Shown: positions 50,578 through 61,632 of the stretch, one piece after another
Layout of the letters: each line of letters begins with the position of its first letter
Position numbering within the stretch: position 1 is the first letter of the stretch
Origin: Terriglobia bacterium
GTDB taxonomy: Bacteria > Acidobacteriota > Terriglobia > Terriglobales > Acidobacteriaceae
DNA: 64,000 nucleotides
Direction of reading: 5' to 3'
NCBI GenBank assembly: GCA_020073015.1
Contig: JAIQFZ010000002.1
Coordinates: forward strand, 59,853 to 123,852
The notes under the pieces: model-generated
What the model was told of the DNA's origin: nothing
What the model saw: the letters and a program-made list of their open reading frames with translations, nothing else
Database searches by the model: none
Program-made: the position numbers and the translations under genes

Positions 50578-50958
50578 ATGCCAAGCCCAAGAGTCTCTGC
50601 GCTGACGAGGGAAGAAATAGCCGCAACGGCAAGACGTTTTAGCTGGAGCCGCCAGATGCCAAAGTGGAGCGTGATTGTGGAGGGGCGGGAACTGCCCGCA
50701 AGGCCGCTGGTCTTGGAAGCGGCAGGAGTGCCTCCGAACGACCCCACGAATTCGCACCAGGCCGTCGCGATTTTGAGAGATCGAGGATTTGACGTGCGCT
50801 ATGAGGGCAAGACCATCGCGGACGCTCGCCAGGAGGCTGTCCCCACTGTTGTGGACGAGTTGATCCGCAGCCTTCGGGGTCGCTACAAGGGCGCGCCCTC
50901 GCTGGTGGAGGCTCGCGAGCGTGAGCACCGGATTGAGAAAGACCGGTTCGCTCGATGA
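50578..50958 (+). CDS. Putative antitoxin of a PIN-toxin module
   Basis: 126 residues: an N-terminal part WSVIVEGRELPARPLVLEAAGVPPNDPTNSHQAVAILRDRGFDVRYEGK, then an Arg/Glu-rich helical tail (DELIRSLRGRYKGAPSLVEAREREHRIEKDRFAR) that could bind the toxin. No standard VapB DNA-binding motif (AbrB, RHH, Phd) is evident. It overlaps the PIN gene by four bases, the usual antitoxin position. The family is not one I recognise. Confidence 0.6.
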   Translation: MPSPRVSALTREEIAATARRFSWSRQMPKWSVIVEGRELPARPLVLEAAGVPPNDPTNSHQAVAILRDRGFDVRYEGKTIADARQEAVPTVVDELIRSLRGRYKGAPSLVEAREREHRIEKDRFAR

Positions 50959-51365
50959 ATAGAACCTATGTGCTCGACGCCAACGCAGTGCTGGATCTAC
51001 TGGCAAACGGTCCGGGAGCCGACCGAGTCGAGCTCTTACTCAAGGATGCAGCTCGAGTAGGCGCTCCGCTGCTGGTGTCAGTGGTGAACTTGGGAGAGGT
51101 GTTCTACCATTCCTGGCAACGACACGGCGAAGAGTCCGCGAGGCAGACCCTAGCCGATCTTTCGCGTCTTCCAATCCAGTTCGTGCCCGTCGATCTTCCC
51201 CAGGTCCTCAAAGCAGGTGAACTAAAAGCATTGCACAAGATCCCTTATGTCGATTGCCTGGCCGCAGCGTTAGCAACCTTGAGCCAAGCTACGCTTGTCA
51301 CCTCCGACCACGACTTCGAGAAGCTAGGCCGCCACTTCCCAGTTTTGTGGATCGCACGCCCCTGA
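50955..51365 (+). CDS. vapC: PIN-domain toxin, VapC-like
   Basis: 136 residues with the PIN acidic set: Asp8 in YVLDANAVLDLL, Glu48 in VNLGEVFYHSW, Asp100 in YVDCLAAALA and Asp118/Asp120 in VTSDHDFEKLG. These coordinate Mg2+ for RNA cleavage. It is complete, and translationally coupled (ATGA) to the putative antitoxin. VapC assignment is by family; targets are usually tRNA or rRNA. Confidence 0.87.
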   Translation: MNRTYVLDANAVLDLLANGPGADRVELLLKDAARVGAPLLVSVVNLGEVFYHSWQRHGEESARQTLADLSRLPIQFVPVDLPQVLKAGELKALHKIPYVDCLAAALATLSQATLVTSDHDFEKLGRHFPVLWIARP

Positions 51366-51399
51366 ACCCTCTGTTGGCCGAATGCTAGAATCGGCACCA

Positions 51400-52014
51400 A
51401 TGTCCAAACTCCGCGCCAAGAAAATCAAGCTCATCCTCTTCGACGTCGATGGCGTCCTCACCGACGGCAAAATCTGGATCTTTCCCTCTCCCTCCGGAGC
51501 CCAGCAGAGCGTGATCGAACAATCGGCGCAGCACGGAGGACAAGGCGGATTCGGCCTGCACAGCACCAGCCTCATCGAAGCCAAGGGCTTCCATGCTCAC
51601 GATGGCACCGCCATCTCTCTGGCGCGACTGGCAGGCATCAGGACCGGCCTCATCACGAAACGCATTTCTGAAACCGTGGCCCTGCGCGCGCGCGATCTGA
51701 AGATCGACCACGTGTACCAGGGCAAGCAGGACAAACTCACCGTCTTCCGCCAGATCCTCGAGAAAGAGGGAATCACCGCCGCCGAGGCGGCCTTTGTGGG
51801 CGACGATGTCATCGACTTGCCCGTGATGCGCCATTGCGGCTTCGCCGTCGCCGTCAAGAACGCGCGCCCGGAAGTCAAAGCCGAAGCTCACTGGATCACG
51901 TCGCACGCCGGAGGCGACGGCGCCGCCCGCGATGCGGTCGAGTACATCCTCAAAGCCCAAGGGAAATGGCAGAGCGCAGTAGAGAATTACGTCTCGGACA
52001 GAAGCCCGAAGTAG
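51400..52014 (+). CDS. kdsC: 3-deoxy-D-manno-octulosonate 8-phosphate phosphatase-like HAD protein
   Basis: 204 residues; start at the ATG that gives MSKLRAKKIKLILFDVDGVLTDG. HAD motifs: DVDGVLTDG (nucleophile Asp), TGLITKRISETVALRARDL (motif II region), QDKLTVFRQILEKEGI (motif III Lys) and FVGDDVIDLPVMRHCGFAVAVKNA (motif IV). KdsC type I proteins act as tetramers in KDO synthesis for lipopolysaccharide. An in-frame ATG at 51382 is also possible. No kdsA or kdsD is adjacent. Confidence 0.85.
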   Translation: MSKLRAKKIKLILFDVDGVLTDGKIWIFPSPSGAQQSVIEQSAQHGGQGGFGLHSTSLIEAKGFHAHDGTAISLARLAGIRTGLITKRISETVALRARDLKIDHVYQGKQDKLTVFRQILEKEGITAAEAAFVGDDVIDLPVMRHCGFAVAVKNARPEVKAEAHWITSHAGGDGAARDAVEYILKAQGKWQSAVENYVSDRSPK

Positions 52015-52162
52015 CCGTCAGTCGTCAGGTACCCCGTGAGAGAGTTTGTGCAGGATCTATAGCAAGGCCCGAATCCCCATACGCGATTTTGCATTTCGCC
52101 GCGATCTCTGAGAAAAGGTTTTGTTTTTCCTGACGGCTGATGGCTGATGGCTGAAGGCTAGG
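52015..52162. repeat. Heptameric element, GTCAGCC family
   Basis: The right arm CCTGACG-GCTGATG-GCTGATG-GCTGAAG-GCTAGG (52129-52162) is inverted relative to the copy at 7937. A short left arm CCGTCAGTCGTCAGG starts right after the kdsC stop. The intervening ~100 bases hold no gene. Confidence 0.75.
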
Positions 52163-52172
52163 AAAACCCCCA

Positions 52173-52210
52173 CCGGCCGCTGCTTGGGGCGTGCTCGGGT
52201 TCGCGGCCGG
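52173..52210 (+). terminator. Stem-loop with T-rich tail, possible terminator
   Basis: CCGGCCGC (52173-52180) pairs with GCGGCCGG (52203-52210) over a 22-base loop, then CGGGTTTAC. It could end the kdsC transcript, though it is ~160 bases past the stop. Beyond it, to 52,351, I see nothing but a CGCTAGAACCC-type low-complexity stretch. Confidence 0.4.
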
Positions 52211-52351
52211 CGGGTTTACTGTTCTCCTTACTCACCCTGTTGTTTTCAGGAGCAATTACCCGCTAGAACCCCCGTTTGCCAGGAAAGTTTCGGTCTTTCG
52301 CCATTTTTTTATTGGAACCCATAAGTGATTGGCTAGCAATATCTTACGGGA

Positions 52352-53158
52352 TTATTCCTGGATCACCGGGGTTTTGGCGGCCATCAGTTCGCCAAACCTG
52401 GGGTCTTTGCGAAGCTCCGTGAATTCGTTGTCCTTATACACGTCCTTGATATCCTTGTAGCCTTCCTCCATCGCTTTCTTCAAGTAGTGCAGGGAACGGT
52501 CGGAGACCCCCATCTTCGCGTATAGCTTCGCCAGCACGTAGTCGTAGCGGGCCCGGTCCTCGGGCGAGGGCAGTTGGGCCATCACGCCGGCGCGCGATAC
52601 GCGCTCAAAAATGTCTGGATCGATTTCCATCGCTTTGGAATAGTCCAGAGCGGCCTTATCGAACTGTCTCTTTCCGAAATAGGCGGCGCCTCGATTACTG
52701 TAATAAGAGGCGGCATCGTCGTTGAGCGCGATGGCTTTCTCGTACTGTTTGATGGCTTTGTTGTAGTTTCTTACCTGGTAGTAAATCACGCCCAGATTGT
52801 TGTAGGCGTTGGAGCCCTTGCGATCGGCCTTGATGCTGCGCTCGAAGCTCTTCTTCGCCTCTTTGTAGCGCTGCAGCATCAACTGGCAGATTCCAATCTT
52901 GTTGAGCAGGGCGGCGTTGTTCGGAGATTTCTTCAGGGCGGCTTCGTAGTAATCCACCGCGTCCAGGAAATTCTTCTCCACCCGCAGCTGGTCGCCACCG
53001 TTTTCGAGTTGCTCGGCGGAGGCCCCCAGAGCGGGCAGCTCAGCGCGGTGCAGCGGCGGAGGGCCCACCTGCAACTGTTCGGAGCTCTGCGCACCGGATG
53101 GAATTGCGGGAAGGGCCACAACGAGGAAAAGCAAAGCGAGGCGATAGCCGGAAAGCAT
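52352..53158 (-). CDS. Secreted TPR protein
   Basis: 268 residues. A signal peptide (1-23) is followed by four TPR units (NALLNKIGICQLMLQRYKEAKKSFERSIKAD; NAYNNLGVIYYQVRNYNKAIKQYEKAIALN; SYYSNRGAAYFGKRQFDKAALDYSKAMEID; ARYDYVLAKLYAKMGVSDRSLHYLKKAMEEG) and a final 'TELRKDPRFGELMA' helix. It is a periplasmic or outer-membrane-lipoprotein-like scaffold; no lipobox is visible. It is followed by repeats and then by the PBP gene. Confidence 0.85.
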   Translation of the reverse strand: MLSGYRLALLFLVVALPAIPSGAQSSEQLQVGPPPLHRAELPALGASAEQLENGGDQLRVEKNFLDAVDYYEAALKKSPNNAALLNKIGICQLMLQRYKEAKKSFERSIKADRKGSNAYNNLGVIYYQVRNYNKAIKQYEKAIALNDDAASYYSNRGAAYFGKRQFDKAALDYSKAMEIDPDIFERVSRAGVMAQLPSPEDRARYDYVLAKLYAKMGVSDRSLHYLKKAMEEGYKDIKDVYKDNEFTELRKDPRFGELMAAKTPVIQE

Positions 53159-53175
53159 GAGAACCTCCCGAACAG

Positions 53176-53371
53176 CAGGTTTCAGGGTTTCTAAAGTTGT
53201 AAGGTCCCAGGAACAGAGTCATCCTGAGCGGAGCAGGACGACGAGCGAAGCAAATCGTCCCGCGGAGTCGAAGGACCCCTACCCTCTCCCAAGACGCTTA
53301 ATCGCATACACCCGTGGCGATTGCTCCCAACAACCTTGCAACTCTGCACACCTTGAAACTTTAAAACTGCC
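53176..53371. repeat. Composite repeat: degenerate octamers flanking a TCATCCTGAGCG element
   Basis: Outer arms carry AGGTTTCAGGGTTTCTAAAG (left) and CCTTGAAACTTTAAAACTG (right). The interior holds TCATCCTGAGCGGAGCAGGA...GCGGAGTCGAAGGACCCCT (~53,219-53,280). That is a widespread dispersed sequence in metagenome-derived genomes. The gap has no gene. Confidence 0.65.
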
Positions 53372-53372
53372 A

Positions 53373-55964
53373 CTACTGCGGAGCTTTATCTGCCCCATTC
53401 TTAGACGGGGGTGGCGTGTTTTTGTCATGGGAACCGCTATCTCCTTTGAACACGTCGGCAATTTTGCCAAAAAGGCCCTTCTTTTTCTTGGCCTCTTCCT
53501 CGGATTGGACACCGCCCGGCACCGCTGGGTTCCCGCTCGCAGTCGGCGGAGGCAGCGCCTTTTCCGAGTTTCCGCCGAAGATGCGGGAGAAGAATCCGGC
53601 GACGCCGCCCGACTGGTCGCAAGTATCGTGTGGTTCCGTGCCGGCAATGAAGGCAATCGTGTACGTATCAGGACAGGAAGGGGTTGCCAGCCGGTTGGTG
53701 ACCTTGTCGAGTTGCACATCCACCACCCCCTCGGGCTGGCTGAAGTCTCTGACGTCGGAGTAGGCGGCCAGCGCCACCGCCTTCTTCATGAACTCCGCCC
53801 AGATTGGCCCCGCCGTCTGCGCGCCGCTGAGCCGCAGGTCACTGTAGTCGTCGTAGCCCACCCAGACGATGCAGAGCAGGTTCGAGGTATAGCCCGCGAA
53901 CCACCCGTCATGCGAACTCCCGGTCTTGCCCGCCGCAGGCCCATTGAAGCCGCGGCCGCGCACCGCCTGGAAGGCGGTGCCAAAGTTCACCACGCCTTGC
54001 AGCATGTCGGTCATCACGAAGGCGACCCGGGGATCTAGAACCTGTTTCTTTTCCGTTCCAAAATTGGTGATGATGTCGCCCTTCGCGTTCCGCACCGAAT
54101 TCACAAACACCGGCGAAAGCCGCACGCCGCCGTTCGCAAACGAAGTGTAGGCCGACGTCATGTCGACCGGAGTCGCGTCGTAGGCGCCCAGCGCCATCGC
54201 CGGTGTCGCTTTCACCGACGCAATCCCCGCCGTCCGCGCCAGGTCCGCTACCTTGTCGTAGCCCACTTCTTCCGCCACCTTCACCGTCGCATTGTTGAGC
54301 GAGAGCGCCAGCGCATACCGCAGCGTGACGTCGCCGTGGTACTCCTCTTTGTAATTGCGCGGCTCGTAGATCTGGTCGCCGTAAGAGAATGTGGAAGGCT
54401 GATCCGACACCAGCGACGCCGGCGTGATCACGGTCGTCGAGCCGTCCAGGGCCGTATTCATGGCCGCGGCATACACAAATGGTTTGAAAATCGATCCCGT
54501 AGGCCGTTTAGCCAGCGCGTGGTTCAGTTGGCTTGTGCCATAGTTTCGTCCGCCCACCAACGCTCTGATTTCGCCCGTGTGCGGATCCATCGCCACTAGT
54601 GCGACCTGCGCCTGCGGGCCGGGAGCAACCGTCGTTTCGTACTTGTTCTTCCCGACCTTCGTCCTCTTGGTCCGCATCTTGGTGACCTGATCGTCCACCA
54701 GCTTGATGCCGGCCTCCACCGCCTGTGCCGCCGCCCGCTGTAACTCTGGATCGAGCGTCGTGTAGATGCGGTACGACTGCTCATTCACCTCGTGCTCATT
54801 TAGCTTGCTGAGAATGGTGTCGCGCACCATATCCACGAAATAGGGAGCGTCGCTCGCCTCTACGTTCGGGGGAGCCAGTTTCAGCGGAGTCGCTTTCGCT
54901 TTATCAGCCTGCTCTCGCGTGATGGCGTGCGTCTCCACCATCGCTTCCAGCACCGTGTTGCGCCGTTCCAGCGCGCGCTCGGGATGGCGATACGGCGAGA
55001 GATAACTCGGCGCCTGGATCAGCCCGGCCAGCAGCGCGGCTTCCGGCACCGTAATGTCTTTCAAGTCCTTGTTGAAGTACGATCGGGAGCCCTCCGCAAA
55101 TCCGGAAATCGTGAAGGACCCGCGCTGCCCCAGATCCACCCGGTTGGCGTAGAACTCGAAAATCTGCTGCTTCGAAAACTTCTGCTCCAGTTCCACCGCG
55201 ATCAGCATCTCGATCAGCTTGCGCTTCAACGTTTTCTCGGGACTCAAAAAGAAAGCCCGCGAGAGCTGCATCGTGATCGTCGAACCGCCCTGCTGGTGGC
55301 GCTGATGCGTGAAGTCGATCCAGGCCGCTTCCACCAGCCGGAGGTAGTTGACCCCCGAGTGCTGGAAGAATCGGCGGTCTTCAATCGAGGTGACCGCCTC
55401 CACCATGATCTTCGGGATGTCGTCGTACTTGACCAACTGGCGCTTGGAGCGTTGCTCCGCGTCAAACAGCGCAGTCACCAATTGAGGCTCGAGTTCGTAG
55501 GCGGCCAGCTCTCCCGCCGAACGGCTGCTGATCGCCGACACCTCCCCGCCCGAAACCGTGATGGTGGCCGGCTCCTGGCTGTGGTACGACTCGGGCCCGG
55601 GCAGAACTTCGATCGAGCCGGCGCGCAGACGGTAGCTCCCCATTGGCGATTCGCCGTCTTTTTCGGTGTATCCCGCGCGCCGCAACTCGCCTGCAAGTCC
55701 CGAGGCGGTAACTTTCGATCCGACTTTCACTAGCCGCGGAGCGGCGAAGATCTTAGCCGAACTGGCGAACACCGGCCCCCGGAAGCGCTGCTCGATGATC
55801 CGGTCGTACTTTACATACCAGTAGGCAAAAACGCCGATCACCACCAGCGACACGCCCAGAAATCCCAGCAGCGCCAGCCGAACAATCGGATCGTGCCCAA
55901 GCCGGCCGTTCCTGCCCTTACCGGCACTTCGACCCGTCGGGATTTTGAGTTTGATGGTCACTGG
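53373..55964 (-). CDS. Class A penicillin-binding protein (bifunctional)
   Basis: About 863 residues from a GTG at 55964 (a TTG at 55991 has no better site). A basic cytoplasmic tail and one helix (~30-50) precede the rest. A UB2H-like insertion suggests PBP1b type. The GT51 domain has EDRRFFQHSGVNYLRLVEAAW (catalytic Glu) and QGGSTITMQLSRAFFLSPEKTLKRK. The transpeptidase has the serine in TGSIFKPFVYAA (SxxK), SLNNATVK (SxN) and AAGKTGSSHDGWFAGYT (KTG). All are intact. The long acidic/Pro-rich tail (from ~770) is a variable feature. Confidence 0.93.
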   Translation of the reverse strand, partial: PVTIKLKIPTGRSAGKGRNGRLGHDPIVRLALLGFLGVSLVVIGVFAYWYVKYDRIIEQRFRGPVFASSAKIFAAPRLVKVGSKVTASGLAGELRRAGYTEKDGESPMGSYRLRAGSIEVLPGPESYHSQEPATITVSGGEVSAISSRSAGELAAYELEPQLVTALFDAEQRSKRQLVKYDDIPKIMVEAVTSIEDRRFFQHSGVNYLRLVEAAWIDFTHQRHQQGGSTITMQLSRAFFLSPEKTLKRKLIEMLIAVELEQKFSKQQIFEFYANRVDLGQRGSFTISGFAEGSRSYFNKDLKDITVPEAALLAGLIQAPSYLSPYRHPERALERRNTVLEAMVETHAITREQADKAKATPLKLAPPNVEASDAPYFVDMVRDTILSKLNEHEVNEQSYRIYTTLDPELQRAAAQAVEAGIKLVDDQVTKMRTKRTKVGKNKYETTVAPGPQAQVALVAMDPHTGEIRALVGGRNYGTSQLNHALAKRPTGSIFKPFVYAAAMNTALDGSTTVITPASLVSDQPSTFSYGDQIYEPRNYKEEYHGDVTLRYALALSLNNATVKVAEEVGYDKVADLARTAGIASVKATPAMALGAYDATPVDMTSAYTSFANGGVRLSPVFVNSVRNAKGDIITNFGTEKKQVLDPRVAFVMTDMLQGVVNFGTAFQAVRGRGFNGPAAGKTGSSHDGWFAGYTSNLLCIVWVGYDDYSDLRLSGAQTAGPIWAEFMKKAVALAAYSDVRDFSQPEGVVDVQLDKVTNRLATPSCPDTYTIAFIAGTEPHDTCDQSGGVAGFFSRIFGGNSEKALPPPTASGNPAVPGGVQSEEEAKKKKGLFGKIADVFKGDSGSHDKNTPPPSKNGADKAPQ

Positions 55965-56423
55965 ACGGCTGTAAACGATACGCCAAAGCAATTCTTGGCC
56001 CGAACCTGATTTCAGTTGGACGGAAGAGATCGCAGCTTGATTCTAAACCAGAAGCAACCAGCCGCGGTTGTCGGGTCCGTGTCAAACCCGTGTCAAGCCA
56101 TAGACAGGCTGTGGCACTCCCGACAGTGGATGTGCCTGCGTAGGGGCGGACGCCCTCGTCGCCCAGCGGAGCGAAGCTCCGCAGCAAACTGCACGGCGAA
56201 AACGGGAAAGGCACGCCTTCTACAACCTGCGGAAAAACTCCATCGCCGGCCGGTTCTGGGAAGGGCACGACTTCAGTCGTGCCGCTGAGCCGCTAAAATG
56301 CGCCCGTCCTTATGGTAGTGGCTGAATTCAGCCAGTACCCGCCCTTGAGCGCCTGAGTGTGCTTTTTTGCCGGCAGGCTAGTCGGCAAGGTGCCAGCGCT
56401 ACAAGGACGTTCGCAGACGCGCA
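55965..56423. other. Intergenic region with dispersed repeats
   Basis: About 430 bases between the PBP start and the next minus-strand gene. It holds GTAGGGGCGGACGCCC (~56,139), GAGCGAAGCTCC (~56,168-56,179), the 60-base GCGGAAAAACTCCATCGCCG element (56,228-56,290, second copy at 42,337) and a GGCAAGGTGCCAGCGCTAC element (~56,385-56,403). No promoter or gene is obvious. Confidence 0.5.
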
Positions 56424-58439
56424 CTACTTCGTCACCTCGTCCCACTCCTCTCCGCCGCGGCCAAGCAGCGCCGCCCGGTCTTCTTCGAGAAGCCAGTGCT
56501 CCTTCACCAGTGCGTCGACCGCCGTCCCGTAGCGGCTGAGATAGTCTTCGCGGCTTGGGTAGCGCTCCGCAATGGATAGACGGGGATCGCCCGTCTTCTG
56601 ACGCTCGGCCCCGGTCTTGGGAAACGGCAGGTACGAACCCTCAAACGACACGCGCTCGGCGGGCGCCCCGATCGAAGGATCGCGCAGGTTCCACGCCGTG
56701 TAGGTCGCCAGCGGCACCGCAATTTCCGGCAGATGCACACCCGCGCGCTCGTTGCCATCGCGATCGACCTGCGGCACCAGTACCGGGAACGCTTCTCCCA
56801 CTTGCGGAGGCTGCCGGCTGACGATGCCCCGACTCCACTCCGGCCCGAAGTCCAGACGATAGGCGCGGTTCGCCTCCTGCGGCTGGTTGATATGGGGAAT
56901 GGCAGGGAATGCGTAATCACTCACCGCTACCAGGGTCTGGTCGGCGATCTTCGGATAACTGCTTTCCGGCGGGGCGGTGCCGTTGCGCACCCAGGCATCC
57001 ATGTTCGCGACCATCGACCGCCAAAAGTAGTGGTGTGGCAGGTAAGACTCCGGTTCCTGTCCATGCAAATCCCCGGTGCCCTTCGCGGGCGGAAACGGTC
57101 CTGGAAAATGCTGCAAGCCTGTGAAGTGATAAATGCGGACATTCGGAGAAATCGCTGCGTCGCGTTTCGCATCTGCCGTGGTGTGAATCAGCGAGGCCGC
57201 ACGCCCCCAATATTCGTAGGACGTGTTGGAAAGAAAAATCCGAGGCACGACCTTGTCCGCTGCTGCGCGGTCGAGCAGTCCTCCCTTGTCCCCGGTCACC
57301 GGATCGGTTTCCGGCTGATCCGTGAATGGAAAAATGTCGGTGGGGTAAAAGACGGCCGAGGTGGGCTGAGCATCCCGCGACGGCTGCGCAAAACGCAGGT
57401 TGAAACTGCCGCGGCCCGCTCCCGCGACGTGCGCCAGCACGCCGTCCAGCGCCATCCTTCCTTCTTCGTCCGCGTTGAATCCCTGGTAGAGAAAATCGCG
57501 CAGAAAACGTCCATTCTGCGAGACGCCTTCCCCATAGACGCGCGCCGCGGGAACGAGCGTGTCGGGCGCATGCTTGGCATACGCAGCGAAGTCGCGCACC
57601 GCCGCAAAGCCCAGTCCAGCCACCACCGGATCGCGGACCACGTAAACGTATTCGTAAATCTTGCCGGGTTGAAAACCGCCCTTGAGATGAATATGCCGGT
57701 CGCTGGCCACAAGCTTCCCCTCAACCGTATGCGCGAACTGCCACTCCGACCGGGGGATCACCGTGCGCTTCGCTTCACGCGAGTCTCGTACCGTCAACAC
57801 ATTGTGAGGATCATCCGCGTCCGCCACGGGATATTCGCTGCCACCGATGTTGCCGAGCATGATGTGCCCGAGCGGAATCTCCTCCATCACTTTCGGGAGC
57901 ATCACATCGCCGCGCAGCAAGCCACCGATCGTCTTCCCATTTTCTTTGGCGATCGGCGCGTACAAACGCAGCCCGTCCTCACTCGCAACATCCCACTGCC
58001 ACCCGAGCGAAACCACGCTGTAGCCGTTGCGCAGCAGCCACCCGTCTCCGGCATCATGGGCAGCGTCCCAGTCACCCCCATCGATCGTGCCGACGATGAA
58101 TGCCCGGCCGCGGTTCGGGATCTCCAGCAACAGGGAGCCATTGCTTTTGCCGGAATCTTTCGGGCGCAGCGCCATGAAGTCGGCGGAAAACTCCACCGCA
58201 CCGTGATTCAGGTTGACCGCATGATCGAGATCGACGATGCTCCGATTGTGCGGATTGGCAACCGCCGCCGCAAAGAAGACCCGTCCGGTGATCCGCTCAT
58301 AAGCGCCGATGTTGCCAAATGTCTTTCCGTTCAAGACATCTTGCCGTGAAGCAATCTCAACCCGAACCACCCGGGCCTGGAGCAGCGAGACGGTGAAGAT
58401 CAGAAAAAGCAGCCAACGAAACCAACGCTGAAGCAGCAT
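56424..58439 (-). CDS. Secreted alpha/beta-hydrolase-domain protein
   Basis: 671 residues with a signal peptide (1-22). The protein matches the large alpha/beta hydrolase domain family with ALRPKDSGKSNGSLLLEIPNRG, GYSVVSLGWQWDV, the nucleophile region VYGEGVSQNGRFLRDFLYQGFN (SQ after a Gly-Glu-Gly-Val turn), FYPTDIFPFTDQ and a C-terminal PHINQPQEANRAYRLDFGPEW. Substrate unknown; the family often acts on hydrophobic esters or ketones. Confidence 0.75.
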   Translation of the reverse strand: MLLQRWFRWLLFLIFTVSLLQARVVRVEIASRQDVLNGKTFGNIGAYERITGRVFFAAAVANPHNRSIVDLDHAVNLNHGAVEFSADFMALRPKDSGKSNGSLLLEIPNRGRAFIVGTIDGGDWDAAHDAGDGWLLRNGYSVVSLGWQWDVASEDGLRLYAPIAKENGKTIGGLLRGDVMLPKVMEEIPLGHIMLGNIGGSEYPVADADDPHNVLTVRDSREAKRTVIPRSEWQFAHTVEGKLVASDRHIHLKGGFQPGKIYEYVYVVRDPVVAGLGFAAVRDFAAYAKHAPDTLVPAARVYGEGVSQNGRFLRDFLYQGFNADEEGRMALDGVLAHVAGAGRGSFNLRFAQPSRDAQPTSAVFYPTDIFPFTDQPETDPVTGDKGGLLDRAAADKVVPRIFLSNTSYEYWGRAASLIHTTADAKRDAAISPNVRIYHFTGLQHFPGPFPPAKGTGDLHGQEPESYLPHHYFWRSMVANMDAWVRNGTAPPESSYPKIADQTLVAVSDYAFPAIPHINQPQEANRAYRLDFGPEWSRGIVSRQPPQVGEAFPVLVPQVDRDGNERAGVHLPEIAVPLATYTAWNLRDPSIGAPAERVSFEGSYLPFPKTGAERQKTGDPRLSIAERYPSREDYLSRYGTAVDALVKEHWLLEEDRAALLGRGGEEWDEVTK

Positions 58440-58503
58440 GCGCGGAAGAATAGCAGATCAAAGCAGAAAGAAAGGGACGAGAGCTAAAAGCTAGAAGCCG
58501 CTT

Positions 58504-58860
58504 CTAGAACACGCCCTTGTTCTTCGAGGTAGGGTGGAATTCCACCGTCGTCGAGTAGCCGGGCAGATCGATGAGCACGCTGTAGTCGGCTTCGATGGTG
58601 AGGCTTCCGTTACCGTTCATACCCGTACGGGACACGTGCACTTGCTTGGCGGTCAGATCGATATCGAAATCATGCGCGTGCTTGATGACCGCATTCCGGA
58701 TATCGTCCTCCGAGCGGGTGCTGTAGGTGGAGTGCAGCGCCTCTTCCTTGATGAAATCCTCAAACTCGTAGTTCGAGAAAAACACCGGCAGGATCTTGAT
58801 GCCCAGGAAGGCCACCGCCACGATCACGCCCACGCCAAGAATCAGTTTGAAAGTCGCCAT
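58504..58860 (-). CDS. Small membrane-anchored protein (DUF4845-like)
   Basis: 118 residues: an N-terminal helix (MATFKLILGVGVIVAVAFLGIKILPVFF) followed by FEDFIKEEALHSTYSTRSEDDIRNAVIKHAHDFDIDLTAKQVHVSRTG, a beta hairpin and GYSTTVEFHP. The pattern resembles DUF4845. It lies 24 bases after ProRS on the same strand and may be cotranscribed. Function unknown. Confidence 0.65.
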   Translation of the reverse strand: MATFKLILGVGVIVAVAFLGIKILPVFFSNYEFEDFIKEEALHSTYSTRSEDDIRNAVIKHAHDFDIDLTAKQVHVSRTGMNGNGSLTIEADYSVLIDLPGYSTTVEFHPTSKNKGVF

Positions 58861-58884
58861 AACGTTTCGTCGCCCGTGAACTCT

Positions 58885-60699
<1,815 letters not shown>

Positions 60700-60854
60700 T
60701 CAAAAGAGAATCTCTGATTGTAAACGATCACGTAGGGACAGCCGCCCTCGGCGGTCCAGCCGAGCGCATGCTCGCAAAGTGAGGTCCCTCGCCCAAAACC
60801 CTGGATGATAAAACCCGTCCTGCAGTATTCTTCTTGCTTGCTAGGTGATTCCCG

Positions 60855-61097
60855 GTGAATGCATACGAAATTGCAGGGATTGCCGTTGGTTGTCTCTTTT
60901 TTTTGATTGTTGCGGTGCTTTGTCTCTTCTGGCCGAAGGCCCTGCGTGCGTATGCTGTGCGGTCCTCACCGGGCTTTAATCCGTTCCTTGGCTGGATGAA
61001 GACTCCGGGGTATGTCTGGTTCCTCCGAGGTTGGGGCGTTTTAACGCTGTGTATGGTCGTCCTTTTCGTAATCGTTCTGATCAGGGGCCCCAAGTAA
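60855..61097 (+). CDS. Small membrane protein
   Basis: 80 residues from a GTG start. Two helices (IAGIAVGCLFFLIVAVLCLFWP and GWGVLTLCMVVLFVIVLIRGP) flank a short loop (AVRSSPGFNPFLGWMKTPGYVWFLR). It is divergent from proS. A ~150-base GC-rich repeat (CGCCCTCGGCGGTCCAGCCGAGCGC) fills the space between them. Unknown function. Confidence 0.55.
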   Translation: MNAYEIAGIAVGCLFFLIVAVLCLFWPKALRAYAVRSSPGFNPFLGWMKTPGYVWFLRGWGVLTLCMVVLFVIVLIRGPK

Positions 61098-61173
61098 CGG
61101 GATGACGCGGCGTAAACAGGTGCCCTGGCTTTCTTGGTCAGCTTCAGCCAGCGCCAGAATCAGCAGAATTTCT

Positions 61174-61371
61174 ATGTCGAAAGCCAGCTATCACTTCAAC
61201 ATCTTGCTCCGGCCCGAACCGGAGGGCGGTTACACTGCGCTCGTTCCCGCGTTGCCGGGCTGCGTCACCTATGGGCGCACTCTGGATGAGGCGCGGGAAA
61301 TGGCGAAGGATGCCATTGCGGGCTACATTGCCAGCCTGCGCAAGCACAACAATCCAGTACCCACGGACTGA
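61174..61371 (+). CDS. Orphan HicB-like protein
   Basis: 65 residues with the HicB/UPF0150 core: YHFNILLRPEPEGGYTALVPALPGCVTYGRTLDEAREMAKDAIAGYIASLRKHNNPVP. No HicA gene follows; the next gene is on the opposite strand, and the start has a longer in-frame option at 61102 that I judge unused. It could act in trans with the HicA at 7.2 kb or have lost its partner. Confidence 0.75.
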   Translation: MSKASYHFNILLRPEPEGGYTALVPALPGCVTYGRTLDEAREMAKDAIAGYIASLRKHNNPVPTD

Positions 61372-61581
61372 CTACGCTGCCAGGCGCTTCAGAATTTCCT
61401 TCCCCAGCTTCTGCGCCTCCCCAAAATGCTTCTGGTATTCGACGAAGATCCGGTTCAGTTCGAGCGACTGGTCGGGCGTGAGCTTGTGGCGCAGCATCAT
61501 GTCGCGGACGTGCACCGGATTCGGCAGCGTCGCTTCTTCAGTCAGTTCTTCCAAGGCGGTCGAAGGGTTGTAGTGGTACAT
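61372..61581 (-). CDS. Small conserved hypothetical protein
   Basis: 69 residues, predicted helical and soluble (PNPVHVRDMMLRHKLTPDQSLELNRIFVEYQKHFGEAQKLGKEIL). Its stop directly abuts the end of the convergent orphan hicB-like gene. No family is recognised. It might be a substitute partner, but there is only proximity to suggest so. Confidence 0.5.
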   Translation of the reverse strand: MYHYNPSTALEELTEEATLPNPVHVRDMMLRHKLTPDQSLELNRIFVEYQKHFGEAQKLGKEILKRLAA

Positions 61582-61632
61582 GGAAGGTATTGTATGCGCG
61601 AAGCTAGCGGTCAGCTATCAGCCATATGCAGC

